The position numbers and the translations under genes are program-made. DNA of 64,000 nt from HLUCCA09 sp039822045 (lineage in GTDB: Bacteria > Pseudomonadota > Alphaproteobacteria > Rhodobacterales > Rhodobacteraceae), in assembly GCA_039822045.1 (NCBI GenBank), contig JBCBMY010000006.1, positions 124,001-188,000 of the forward strand, read 5' to 3'. Within the stretch, counting starts at the first letter, position 1. Each line of letters opens with the position of its first letter. Below are positions 1 through 8,267 of this stretch, in pieces. The notes under the pieces are model-generated. The model saw nothing but the letters and a program-made list of their open reading frames with translations, had not been told where the DNA came from and made no database searches.

Positions 1-1768
1 CCGGCTTGCCATCGAGCGAGAAGATGCCGCGCAGACCGGGCACGTCGCTTGACGGTCGCGCCACCACCCGCTCGGGTGGCGTAACGATCCGCAGAACCTG
101 CATGACGGGCGAGGCCACGGAGATGCCGACATCGAACACCAGATGGCGCACCCGTTCCTCGACCACGTCGCCGTTGGGCTTGCGCAGCGTGGCCTCCGAT
201 TTCTGCGTCGCCTTCTGAGGGCGGGACAGTTTGGCCAGTTCGGCGACCGTGTCGTTCTTGGCCAGCCGCGCCTCGTCGAGCACGAAGATCTGGTCGGCGC
301 TGCCGGGGAATGTGAGCACACCCTTGAGAAGCCCCTCGTGCCCCGACGCGGCAGCAGGCGGGGGCTGGAGCGCGCGCTCCTCAATCCGAATCATCCGGTT
401 GATGGTGTCGACGGCAAAGCCCAGGCGATCGTCGCCCTCGCACCGCAGCACGACAATTTCGGCGTTGGTGCGGTCATCTGGCTCGCCGAGACCGATCAGG
501 TCTGCCGTGCGGACCACGGGAATGCGCTGCCGGTGGTAGGTGATCGAACCGATACAGAGGCCGGAGGTCAGGGCGTTCTGCTCGATCTGGCACCTGGGCA
601 CCGTCGCATGCACGGCGACCGCGGGTAAGGCACAGGTGGCGCCGCCCGCCGTGAAGGTCAGGAACGGAGCAACGGCGCCCGGCCCCTCCGACGCAGCCAC
701 TCTTGAGTCGCGCGCTCCCGCGCTTCGACCGGGCCCTGCGGTAGGGGAAGGTGTGGCGCCGCGCTCGGCACGGCGCCCGTCGCTCTCTCGGGCGTTCCCG
801 CCGTCGGCGCTGTCGGGGACGGTGCCTGCCCGGCGATCCCGCACACGCCGTTCTATGCCGCCGGGGCCGAATACGCGGCCGGCGGCGCTTCCGGCCTCCG
901 ATGCGTCCGGCCCCTCTGCGGCTCCGGCGCCGTCGCGCGGGAAGCGGCGAACGGCGGGCATATCCGGCCGATCGAACAGGGCCGCAGGGTCGATGATCGA
1001 GATGGTCATGCCCTGATGGATCAGACTTCCAGTCAGCAGGGCCCTGCCGTGAACCGTGCGGCGTGGCAGCGGGCTTGCACCGGGCAGGCGCGCGTCCGAC
1101 TGATCGCGTCCCGGGGTTTCGATCCGCTGGATCTGGTTCTGCGGCACATGGATCAGCCCTTCTGCCTGATCGATGCCGATCGCCAGCAAATGCGCATCGT
1201 GGCGCAGGATCGCGGCATAGGGTGGGGTCTCGCCCGCGGGGGGGCGGGCGCTCTCGATGGCTCGGATGTCGAGGACGGGGATGAGCACCGAGCGCAGGTC
1301 GAGCGTTCCCAGCAGCCCCGGGGCCGACATGAAGACCTGGCTTAGCCGCGAGACGGCGCACACCTCAGCGAGCGTCTCGATCGGCACGGCAAGGGGCAGG
1401 CCGCCAACCCGCACGACGCCGAAGCACAGGGTCGACGCGGTGTCCGCAACCGCGGTGGGGGAGATTTGCGTCCAGGCCCCCGTTGGCTGGGTATGGCGGT
1501 GTCCGCCCGGAGTGCCCGAATTGCTGCCCGAAGCGCTGCCCGAGGTGCTGCCGGCGGGTGGTCGGGAGCGATCGCTGGAGACGGGCGTGTTTGGTGCATC
1601 GTCACGCTCGGGGTGCGCGGGCGCGTCTTTGCCAAGCGATCCCGCTCCGGGACCCGCGTTGCCCGGAGCGCCTGTCGCCCCCTCCGACGCGCCCGCATCC
1701 CGCGGCAGCCGCGTCTCACCGTTTTCTGCAGGTCCGGCGACCTTGGCCGGCGGGTCGACGGGATCCAT
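1..1768 (-). CDS. Multi-domain CheW-like chemotaxis coupling protein (partial, runs off left edge)
   Basis: The reading frame is open from the ATG at 1768 to the window edge, about 589 visible codons with no stop. Residues 1-110 are a Pro/Ala/Gly/Ser-rich linker. A CheW-type fold then begins at about residue 112 (TLCFGVVRVGGLPLAVPIET), with a conserved-looking core (GTLDLRSVLIPVLDIR). After a second charged linker comes another CheW-like unit (TCALPAVAV, then RQRIPVVRTADLIGL and a FAVDTINRMIRIEE strand). A third begins near the edge (HLVFDVGISVASPVMQVLRI). CheW domains dock chemoreceptors to CheA, so this is probably a receptor-coupling scaffold. Its ATG shares one base with the TGA of the chemoreceptor gene (TGATG), so the two are co-translated. 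Single CheW proteins are about 150-170 residues; this is at least three units. The full length and C-terminus are unseen. Confidence 0.82.
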   Translation of the reverse strand, partial: MDPVDPPAKVAGPAENGETRLPRDAGASEGATGAPGNAGPGAGSLGKDAPAHPERDDAPNTPVSSDRSRPPAGSTSGSASGSNSGTPGGHRHTQPTGAWTQISPTAVADTASTLCFGVVRVGGLPLAVPIETLAEVCAVSRLSQVFMSAPGLLGTLDLRSVLIPVLDIRAIESARPPAGETPPYAAILRHDAHLLAIGIDQAEGLIHVPQNQIQRIETPGRDQSDARLPGASPLPRRTVHGRALLTGSLIHQGMTISIIDPAALFDRPDMPAVRRFPRDGAGAAEGPDASEAGSAAGRVFGPGGIERRVRDRRAGTVPDSADGGNARESDGRRAERGATPSPTAGPGRSAGARDSRVAASEGPGAVAPFLTFTAGGATCALPAVAVHATVPRCQIEQNALTSGLCIGSITYHRQRIPVVRTADLIGLGEPDDRTNAEIVVLRCEGDDRLGFAVDTINRMIRIEERALQPPPAAASGHEGLLKGVLTFPGSADQIFVLDEARLAKNDTVAELAKLSRPQKATQKSEATLRKPNGDVVEERVRHLVFDVGISVASPVMQVLRIVTPPERVVARPSSDVPGLRGIFSLDGKP

Positions 1769-4563
1769 CAGCGGCCCGTCGCGGATTCAATTTCCGAGAC
1801 TATCGCCTCGATCCGCGAGGCCGCGTCGTGCTGCATCTTCGTGCACGAGACCAGCGTGTCCACTTCTCCGAGCGCGCTTTCCATGACCGTTGCGATCTGC
1901 GAGAGCGAGGTGGTGGTTTCCGCGATGTCGCTCGTGCCGCGCGAAATCTCGCCCGACGATTTCTCGATGAGGCGCGTGATGTTCTTGGCCGCGTCCGAAT
2001 TCCGCTCAGCAAGCTTTCGCACCTCGTCGGCGACGATGGAGAACCCGACACCATGCTCGCCCGCGCGCGCCGCCTCGATGGCCGCGTTGAAGGCCAGAAG
2101 GTTGGTCTGCACGGCGATGTCGGCGATCGTCTCGACCACGCCGTTGATCTCTCCGGATGCCGCTTCGGCCGTTTGCAGAGCCTCCAGGAGCGCCTTCAGC
2201 CGCGTGGTGGAACTCGTCGAGGTGCCGTGGGACGTCGTTGTCGTGTCCTTGATCCGGTCGGAGCTCTTTTCGATCTCGCTGCGCGCCTGGAACAGCTGCT
2301 GCAACTCGTCGCGCACGGCTTCGGCCTTTTCCTTCGCCAGCCGTTCCAGTTCCACCTGATCGGACTCGTCATAGGCGAACTTGATGACGCGCTCGACCCG
2401 GCCCTCGGTATTCCGGATGGGGCTGTAGCTGGCCTTGATATGGACGTCGCGGTTGAACCGGCCGATCCGGTGGAAGCGACCGCGCTTGGCCTCGCCCTGC
2501 GATAGATCGACCCAGAAGTTGCGGTATTCCTGCGTTTGCACATAGTCGGGAGAGCAGAACATCGAGTGGTGCTGGCCATAGATGTCGCGCCGGGAATAGC
2601 CCATCAGACGCAAGAACTCGTCGTTGGACGCCACGACGTTGCCATCGGGGTCAAACTCGACGATTCCGGTCGTGCGGTCGATCGCCTCCCACTTGCTCTG
2701 AAACTCAACGCGTTTCTGGACCATGTCGGTCACATCGTCAGCGATGAGCAGCACCCGGCAGGGGCGATCATCGACATCTTTGACCGGCACATAGGTGGCG
2801 CGCAGCCAGACTTCGCGCCCGCCCGCAGCCTCTCGCCGCATTTCGCCGGAGATGGTGTCGCCCGCACGCAGCGCCTTCCACATATCGGCTTCATGGGTCT
2901 CGCTAGTCTCGTTGCGGTTGCAGAGCTGATAATGGCGCCGTCCCTTGATGTCGCTCAGCCCATAGCCGAACAGATCGAGGAAGGTCTGGTTGGCGCGGCT
3001 CAGCGTGCCGTCGAGTTCAAACTCGGCCAGGCTCTGGGTGGCCTCGATCGCCTCGATCCGGCTGCTGTGGTCGATTTCGCGTCGTTTCGCGTCGGTGACA
3101 TCCACCGCGACGACGGCAATTTTGGACACCTGACCTTCGGATGTCAGCACCGGCGCATAGGTCATGTGCAGCCAGACCTCCTTGCCCGAGGGCGAGCGCC
3201 GCCGGAACTGGCCCGACAGGTCTTGGCCGTTCACGAGTTTCTCCCAGAACTCCGCATGCCGGCGCGACTTGCCGAAGGCCTCATCGCAGAGGTCGGCATG
3301 CGGTACGCCGAGGATATCGTCACGCTGAATGTCGAGGATCTTGCAGAACACCCGGTTGATCGATGTCAGATTGCCCGACAGATCGAACTCGGCGGATGCG
3401 CGCAGCCGGTCGAAAGCCGTGTGCAGGTCGACCGCCTCGTCCGAGGCAGATTTCGCTTCGGTGATATCGGTGCCGATCACATAGAACCGGCCGAGATTGC
3501 CGGCTGCATCCATCGACGGAGCAAAGACCGCGTCCATCCAGCGGTGTTGGCCATCGACATCGACATGTTTGAGTTGCAGCCGGCCCGCCTTGCCCTCGGT
3601 AAGGTTCGTCCAGGCGCCGGTATAGACGGTGCCGCGGGCGAATTCGGGGTCGAGCATCTTATCGTGCTTCATCCCGATCGCGGCCGAATTCTCCAGACCG
3701 TAGCACTCAAGGAACGCCTCGTTGGCGCGCGCGAGAAAGCCCTGGCCGTCGTACTCTGCCACGCCCACCGCGCTTTCAATGGCTTCCACCATGCGACCCT
3801 GCGCCACCGCCGCGACGGCCGTGTCGGTCACATCCATCAGGCATTGCACGGCGCCGTTGACGTGGCCGTCGGGGCCCTTCTTCGGCACGAAGGTCGACTG
3901 CATCCACAGGCGCGTATCCATCGCCGAGACATGCTCGTGCCGCCCTTCGATCGTCCGCCCCTGGCGCAGCTTCTCCCAGAACTCGGCATAGTCGGGCGAC
4001 ATGGCGACCTCGGGCGGCCAGAGCGTGTCGTGGTGCCGGCCGACCATTTCCTCGCCATAGAATTCCAGTGCCATCATGGCGCGCTCGTTGGCCGAGATGA
4101 TGTTGCCGTCAGAATCGTATTCGATGATCCCGATGGCGGGCTCGAGGAGCTTCCAGATCGGGCTGGCTTTCGGCGGCGCGTCGGCGACCTCCATCGGCAC
4201 GGCCGCCAGGATCACGGTGCTCGCGCCCCCGGGCCCAGATCCGGCCGCGCGCAGGGCCGCGCCGATCCGTGTGCCGTCGGCCCCGATGAGCGACCCGGTC
4301 CATGCCGACCGGGCGCCGGAGCTGACCTCCCACCAGAGATCCGCACCATCCTCGCCCTCACCGGCCACCAGATCGCCGAACGACCGCGTGGCCAGCATGT
4401 CGGGGTCGAGGCCGAGCGCCCCGACCGCCTTGTCGTTCGCCTCCAAAAGGGTGCCGGCGGTGCCGTCGAAGGCCAGAAGGATGTCTCCGGCCAGAAGGGG
4501 CCCGACCGAGGGCAGCACCCCCGCGTCGCCCGTGGCTCCGGCATCTTCGGGAGAGGTCGTCAT
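1768..4563 (-). CDS. Soluble methyl-accepting chemotaxis protein with about six PAS domains
   Basis: The product is 931 residues. No membrane segment or signal peptide is visible, so this is a cytoplasmic receptor. Five clear PAS repeats share the pattern 'EYD/EFD..G....AN..F....G' followed by 'FW..L..G' and 'R.W...YVP...DG' and 'DVTD'. A weaker PAS unit precedes them near residues 30-130. The C-terminus carries a short MCP signalling hairpin with the hallmark tip (TNLLAFNAAIEAARAGE) and 'IVADEVRKLAERN'. The start at 4563 is chosen because GGAG lies about 8 nt upstream and the sequence before it overlaps a tRNA region. PAS units of this type often bind flavin, haem or redox ligands; the ligand is not evident. 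The stop overlaps the start of the CheW-repeat gene, which suggests one dedicated signalling module. Confidence 0.9.
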   Translation of the reverse strand: MTTSPEDAGATGDAGVLPSVGPLLAGDILLAFDGTAGTLLEANDKAVGALGLDPDMLATRSFGDLVAGEGEDGADLWWEVSSGARSAWTGSLIGADGTRIGAALRAAGSGPGGASTVILAAVPMEVADAPPKASPIWKLLEPAIGIIEYDSDGNIISANERAMMALEFYGEEMVGRHHDTLWPPEVAMSPDYAEFWEKLRQGRTIEGRHEHVSAMDTRLWMQSTFVPKKGPDGHVNGAVQCLMDVTDTAVAAVAQGRMVEAIESAVGVAEYDGQGFLARANEAFLECYGLENSAAIGMKHDKMLDPEFARGTVYTGAWTNLTEGKAGRLQLKHVDVDGQHRWMDAVFAPSMDAAGNLGRFYVIGTDITEAKSASDEAVDLHTAFDRLRASAEFDLSGNLTSINRVFCKILDIQRDDILGVPHADLCDEAFGKSRRHAEFWEKLVNGQDLSGQFRRRSPSGKEVWLHMTYAPVLTSEGQVSKIAVVAVDVTDAKRREIDHSSRIEAIEATQSLAEFELDGTLSRANQTFLDLFGYGLSDIKGRRHYQLCNRNETSETHEADMWKALRAGDTISGEMRREAAGGREVWLRATYVPVKDVDDRPCRVLLIADDVTDMVQKRVEFQSKWEAIDRTTGIVEFDPDGNVVASNDEFLRLMGYSRRDIYGQHHSMFCSPDYVQTQEYRNFWVDLSQGEAKRGRFHRIGRFNRDVHIKASYSPIRNTEGRVERVIKFAYDESDQVELERLAKEKAEAVRDELQQLFQARSEIEKSSDRIKDTTTTSHGTSTSSTTRLKALLEALQTAEAASGEINGVVETIADIAVQTNLLAFNAAIEAARAGEHGVGFSIVADEVRKLAERNSDAAKNITRLIEKSSGEISRGTSDIAETTTSLSQIATVMESALGEVDTLVSCTKMQHDAASRIEAIVSEIESATGR

Positions 4564-4756
4564 CTCGGCACTCCAACAATCTCGGCTGCCGATCAGATAG
4601 GTGAGAGTGATTAACCGTCGGTTGCCCGCGCCGCATTTTACCGATGCCGGCGCCGCATTCCGTCGGAGGCGCAAGGCAGGCGGACCGCGGCACGCTCCAC
4701 GGCGCACGCTAACACGCCAAAGCGCCTCTGCCACCACCAGTGTCGGAAAACCTTCT

Positions 4757-4831
4757 TGGAGCGGGCGATGAGATTCGAACTCACGACCCTTACCTTGGCA
4801 AGGTAATGCTCTACCCCTGAGCTACGCCCGC
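4757..4831 (-). tRNA. tRNA-Gly (anticodon GCC)
   Basis: On the minus strand a full cloverleaf can be drawn. The acceptor stem GCGGGCG (4831 downward) pairs with CGCCCGC. The D-arm has GCTCAGGGGTAGAGC, and the anticodon stem-loop CCTTGCCAAGG carries GCC. The T-arm is GTGAGTTCGAATCTCAT. A discriminator U and an encoded CCA follow (4757-4760). Length is 75 nt including CCA. It sits just upstream of the chemoreceptor gene on the same strand. Confidence 0.96.
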
Positions 4832-5046
4832 GCCGCGAAGTAGCGTGCTGATAGCGAACGCCCCAGCGGGCTTCAAGAGGAAAGTTGCGCGGCTGCGGTG
4901 GGTCGCGCGAGGCGTAGCCTTGCGGCATCTGGGGGGCGGCACCTGCGGGTGGGTCCGCCCGGTCGAGGCCCTGCAGCTCCAGCCGCGGAATCGCGCTTGG
5001 CGCCGGTGCCGGGCGCGCTCTAGGGTGGCGCCGCACGAAAAGGGGG

Positions 5047-5976
5047 ATGGCGGTGGAGATCACTGTGGTCGGCGCGGGCGCGCTCGGGGGGTATTTCGGC
5101 GGCCGGCTCGCGACGGCGGGACATGACGTGACGCTCGTGGCGCGGGGGGCCCATCTTGAGGCGCTTCAGTCGGGCGGCCTGCGCGTCGAAAGCGCCCTGG
5201 GCGACATGCACTTGCCAAAGATCCGCGCCGTGGCCACGCCTGCCGAGGCCGGACGTGCCGACGCGGTCTTTCTGATGGTCAAGAACCGGGATCTGGAGGC
5301 GGCGGCCGAGGCGTCGCTGCCGCTGATGGGGCCCGGTACGGTGGCGATGACGGTGCAGAACGGCGTGTCCGCGCCGACCCGGGCGGCGGCGATCCTCGGT
5401 GCCGAGCGGGTAATCGGCGCTGCGGTCTACATGCCGGCCGACATCAAGGCGCCCGGTGTCATCCGCCATGCGTCGCGGTTCCACCGGGTCCAGATCGGCA
5501 CCGGGCCCGCGGGTCCGGCGGAGGCTTGCCAGGCGCTGGCCGGCGCGATGGGGAAGGCCGGGCTCGAGGTTCGTCATGTGAGCGATATCGATGCGCTGTT
5601 GTGGGAGAAGTTCGTGCTGCTGGCGCCCTTCTCGGCGATCACGGCGCTGACCCGGCTCGATATGGGCCCGATCCGCCGCTGCCCGCCCAGTTGGGCGCTG
5701 ATGCGTGCGGCCGTGGAGGAAGCCGCGGCGGTCGGCCATGCGGAATGTCCGACCCTTGCGCCCGAGATCGCCGCCCGCCAGATCGCGTTCATGGGCGGAG
5801 ATATGCCCGAGGGCGCCCATGCCTCGATGCAGGACGATCTGGTGCGTGGCAAACCGCTGGAGCTTGACTGGCTGTCGGGCGAGATCGTGCGGCTGGGTGC
5901 GAGACACGGCATTCCGACGCCTGTTCATGCGATGGCCCGTGCGGCCCTGGCGCCCTTTGCCGATGGGGCGCCCTGA
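5047..5976 (+). CDS. panE: 2-dehydropantoate 2-reductase (ketopantoate reductase)
   Basis: The product is 309 residues, the usual length for the family. The N-terminus is a Rossmann fold with the dinucleotide motif GAGALGGYFGGRLA. The N-terminal domain continues through the 'VKNRD' and 'QNGV' segments, and the C-terminal helical domain contains the catalytic-lysine type segment LLWEKFVLLAPFSAIT. The enzyme would reduce 2-dehydropantoate to pantoate with NADPH in the pantothenate and coenzyme A pathway. Paralogues in this superfamily act on other 2-oxo acids, so the substrate is inferred from the family. The start ATG at 5047 is preceded by GGGGG. It stands as a single gene, with a GNAT acetyltransferase 130 bp downstream. 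Confidence 0.85.
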   Translation: MAVEITVVGAGALGGYFGGRLATAGHDVTLVARGAHLEALQSGGLRVESALGDMHLPKIRAVATPAEAGRADAVFLMVKNRDLEAAAEASLPLMGPGTVAMTVQNGVSAPTRAAAILGAERVIGAAVYMPADIKAPGVIRHASRFHRVQIGTGPAGPAEACQALAGAMGKAGLEVRHVSDIDALLWEKFVLLAPFSAITALTRLDMGPIRRCPPSWALMRAAVEEAAAVGHAECPTLAPEIAARQIAFMGGDMPEGAHASMQDDLVRGKPLELDWLSGEIVRLGARHGIPTPVHAMARAALAPFADGAP

Positions 5977-6108
5977 GCGGCCGGCCGCGCCGGTCGGGCC
6001 CGCGCGGACCTCGCCCTTCGGGCATCGGCCCACCCGCCCCGGCGATCCCGGTGCCAGGGCGGCGCAACGGCGGGATCGCTTGCGAGACAGGAGGGGGCGC
6101 GACTGCAC

Positions 6109-6690
6109 ATGGCTCAGGTTCTGATCCGTCCGGCGCGCCCGGCCGACATCCCCGATCTCGTGCGGCTCAACGACATCGCCGATGCCGGGCTGCCTGCGCT
6201 GATCGCGGGGCGGGACGGGGCCGGCGCGGCCGAGGTGGCCCGCCGCCTGTCGGCCGCCATGGCGCGCACCGTCGCATCCCCCGGGCCGCCTTTGGTCGCC
6301 GAAGATCCGGGCGGCGCCATTACGGGCTGTGTGCAGGCCTACACGATGCCGAGACAGCCCGACGATCCGCCGCCCCTGCCGGACCTCGTGCCGATCTGGG
6401 CCCTGAAATCCCGCATCACGGGCTGGCGGTATATCGACTATCTGGCCGTCGATCCCGCCGCCCGCGGGCAGGGCCTCGGCGCGCGCCTCCTTCAGGCCGC
6501 GTCCAGGCGTCCGGAGAGCGAACAGCACCCAGCGCCCGGCCTCGCCCTCATCGTGTTCCAGGCCAACGCGCCGGCCCGCGCCCTTTATGCCCGCGCCGGG
6601 CTGACCGAGGCCGCGCGTGACGCGACGGCGCGGCCGGTCTGGGCGCCGGACCAGGGCGCGGCGATCCTGCTCACGAAAGCTTGGACCTGA
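6109..6690 (+). CDS. GNAT-family N-acetyltransferase
   Basis: The product is 193 residues. The N-terminal pattern 'IRPARPADIPDLVRL' and the acetyl-CoA-binding motif A 'YLAVDPAARGQGLGARLLQAA' (around residues 110-130) define a GNAT fold. The C-terminal segment 'NAPARALYARAGLTEAAR' is the usual motif B. The family transfers acetyl from acetyl-CoA to an amine; the acceptor cannot be told from sequence. The start at 6109 has AGGAGG about 13-18 nt upstream. It follows panE by about 130 bp on the same strand and might be co-transcribed, but no promoter or terminator decides this. Confidence 0.8.
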   Translation: MAQVLIRPARPADIPDLVRLNDIADAGLPALIAGRDGAGAAEVARRLSAAMARTVASPGPPLVAEDPGGAITGCVQAYTMPRQPDDPPPLPDLVPIWALKSRITGWRYIDYLAVDPAARGQGLGARLLQAASRRPESEQHPAPGLALIVFQANAPARALYARAGLTEAARDATARPVWAPDQGAAILLTKAWT

Positions 6691-6926
6691 CGCCGGCGAG
6701 GCACGTCTACATGGCCGGCCCGCGGCCTTTCACGGCCCAGGATCTCGGCCCAGGATCCCGGCCTCCGGGCCGATGGGCGCGCCTCCCCCCAAACGGCCCG
6801 CTCCGACCCACGTCGAGGATTTGCCACGAAACCGACCGGGCTATGCCGGATTCTCCGGTACGGTACGAACGCGAGGCAGCGATTGTAAGTCTGGGCCGAA
6901 CCTGCACGCGAGGGGGCAATCGGGAT

Positions 6927-8267
6927 ATGGCGGCCATCGACCAAACCTATCGGTATGCTCAGCCCTCTGTTCTGCGGCCAAGCCCCGCGGGGCGCGAGCT
7001 TGCCCTTGCGTGCGATACCCCGGCCGCCGACGAGGGACCCGTGCGCTTCCTGTCGGCGCGCGCGCTTTACCCCGATGTCACGGCCAAGGGCTTGCGCGGC
7101 GTCTCGGAGATCGTCGGCGCCCGCTACTATGTCCCCCCGTCGATGCTGGCCCGGATCCTGCGCGAGGCCGACCCGGTTGCCACCGTCAGCCCGGGCGCCG
7201 TGCGGTTCGAGGGCTTCTCGGCCTGCTGCAGCGTCTATGCGAGGATGGATCTGGGCGACGGCGCGCTCGACGTGGCGCACCGGCGCAACGGCACGACCAA
7301 TGTCGATTTCGGGCCGGAGCTGCGCGCCGCCCTCGCCAGCGTCGGGACAGACACGGCGCTGGAGCTGGGTATCGGCGCAGACAGCGTCGACCTCACCCGC
7401 GACGGCGCAACCATCGTTGAAAAGAAGGTGCCGCTGCCGCTCCGATGGATCAAAGGCTTCGCCCAGGTGCAGGTGGTGCTGGCGGAGATGGAGCCGGCCT
7501 TCACCCTGAACCGCCTCGGCGCCCAGCGGTTCCTGCGCGCGCTGCCGCGGGGCAAGACCGACCATCTGCAATGGGTCTCGGTCGCCGGCGGCACGGCCCG
7601 GCTCTCGGCGCGCGAAACCAAGGGGGCGGTGCCCCTGCGCGGCAGCCACCGCCTCAAGGTGCTGGAATCTATGGTGGCCCGCGCGCGCGCCCTCGAGGTG
7701 TTCCGGAACCCGCATACCGCGGCCACGGCCTGGGTGCTCGACTTCAAGACGCAGCGCTTCTCGCTGGTCCTCAATGTCGAGCCATGGCGGGGCTTTTCCG
7801 GCGATGGAGGGGTGCTCTCGCGCGTGGCCACGTCTGACGGCACGGCGGCCGCCACCCTCCGTGCCTGGCTCAATTGGCAGGACCGGATCGATGCCAGCGG
7901 GCTTGCCGCGTCCACCGGGCTGCCCCGCGACGCGATCGACGGGGCGCTCGCGGAGCTGGCGGCCACGGGCCTAGTCGGGTTCGACCTTGCCCAGGGCGGC
8001 TATTTCCACCGGGTCCTGCCCTTCGACGCCGACCAGATCGCCGCGCTGAACCCGCGGCTCGAGGCGGCCCGCGCGCTCGTTGCCGCCGGCGCAGTGACGC
8101 GATCGGGGTCCGACGCACAGGTGGTCAGCGGCGACGTCGTGCACCGGGTCAGCCCCGATGGCGACGGGTGGCGTTGCACCTGCCCGTGGTTCGCCAAAAC
8201 GGCCGGGCAGCGCGGGCCCTGCAAACACATTCTGGCGGTCGAGATGTTCCTGGAGGCAAACGCATGA
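6927..8267 (+). CDS. SWIM zinc-finger protein
   Basis: The product is 446 residues. The C-terminus holds a SWIM-type zinc finger, C-x-C-x12-C-x-H (CTCPWFAKTAGQRGPCKH, about residues 417-434), a fold linked to DNA or protein binding. The central part (about residues 40-330) has no familiar enzyme motif. A short segment near residues 340-375 looks like a winged helix (AALRAWLNWQDRIDASGLAA and following). The start at 6927 is chosen for the AGGGGG box 11 nt upstream; the frame is open further upstream but without a good ribosome site. The stop overlaps the start of the next gene (ATGA), so the two are translationally coupled. The pairing of a SWIM protein with a large helical partner recurs in bacteria, but its role is not established as far as I know. 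Confidence 0.78.
   Translation: MAAIDQTYRYAQPSVLRPSPAGRELALACDTPAADEGPVRFLSARALYPDVTAKGLRGVSEIVGARYYVPPSMLARILREADPVATVSPGAVRFEGFSACCSVYARMDLGDGALDVAHRRNGTTNVDFGPELRAALASVGTDTALELGIGADSVDLTRDGATIVEKKVPLPLRWIKGFAQVQVVLAEMEPAFTLNRLGAQRFLRALPRGKTDHLQWVSVAGGTARLSARETKGAVPLRGSHRLKVLESMVARARALEVFRNPHTAATAWVLDFKTQRFSLVLNVEPWRGFSGDGGVLSRVATSDGTAAATLRAWLNWQDRIDASGLAASTGLPRDAIDGALAELAATGLVGFDLAQGGYFHRVLPFDADQIAALNPRLEAARALVAAGAVTRSGSDAQVVSGDVVHRVSPDGDGWRCTCPWFAKTAGQRGPCKHILAVEMFLEANA

Noticed and set aside
2536..4614. Long open frame antisense to the chemoreceptor gene
   Set aside because: It is the GC-bias shadow of a well-supported gene; composition is Arg/Gly/His-rich and no domain is visible.
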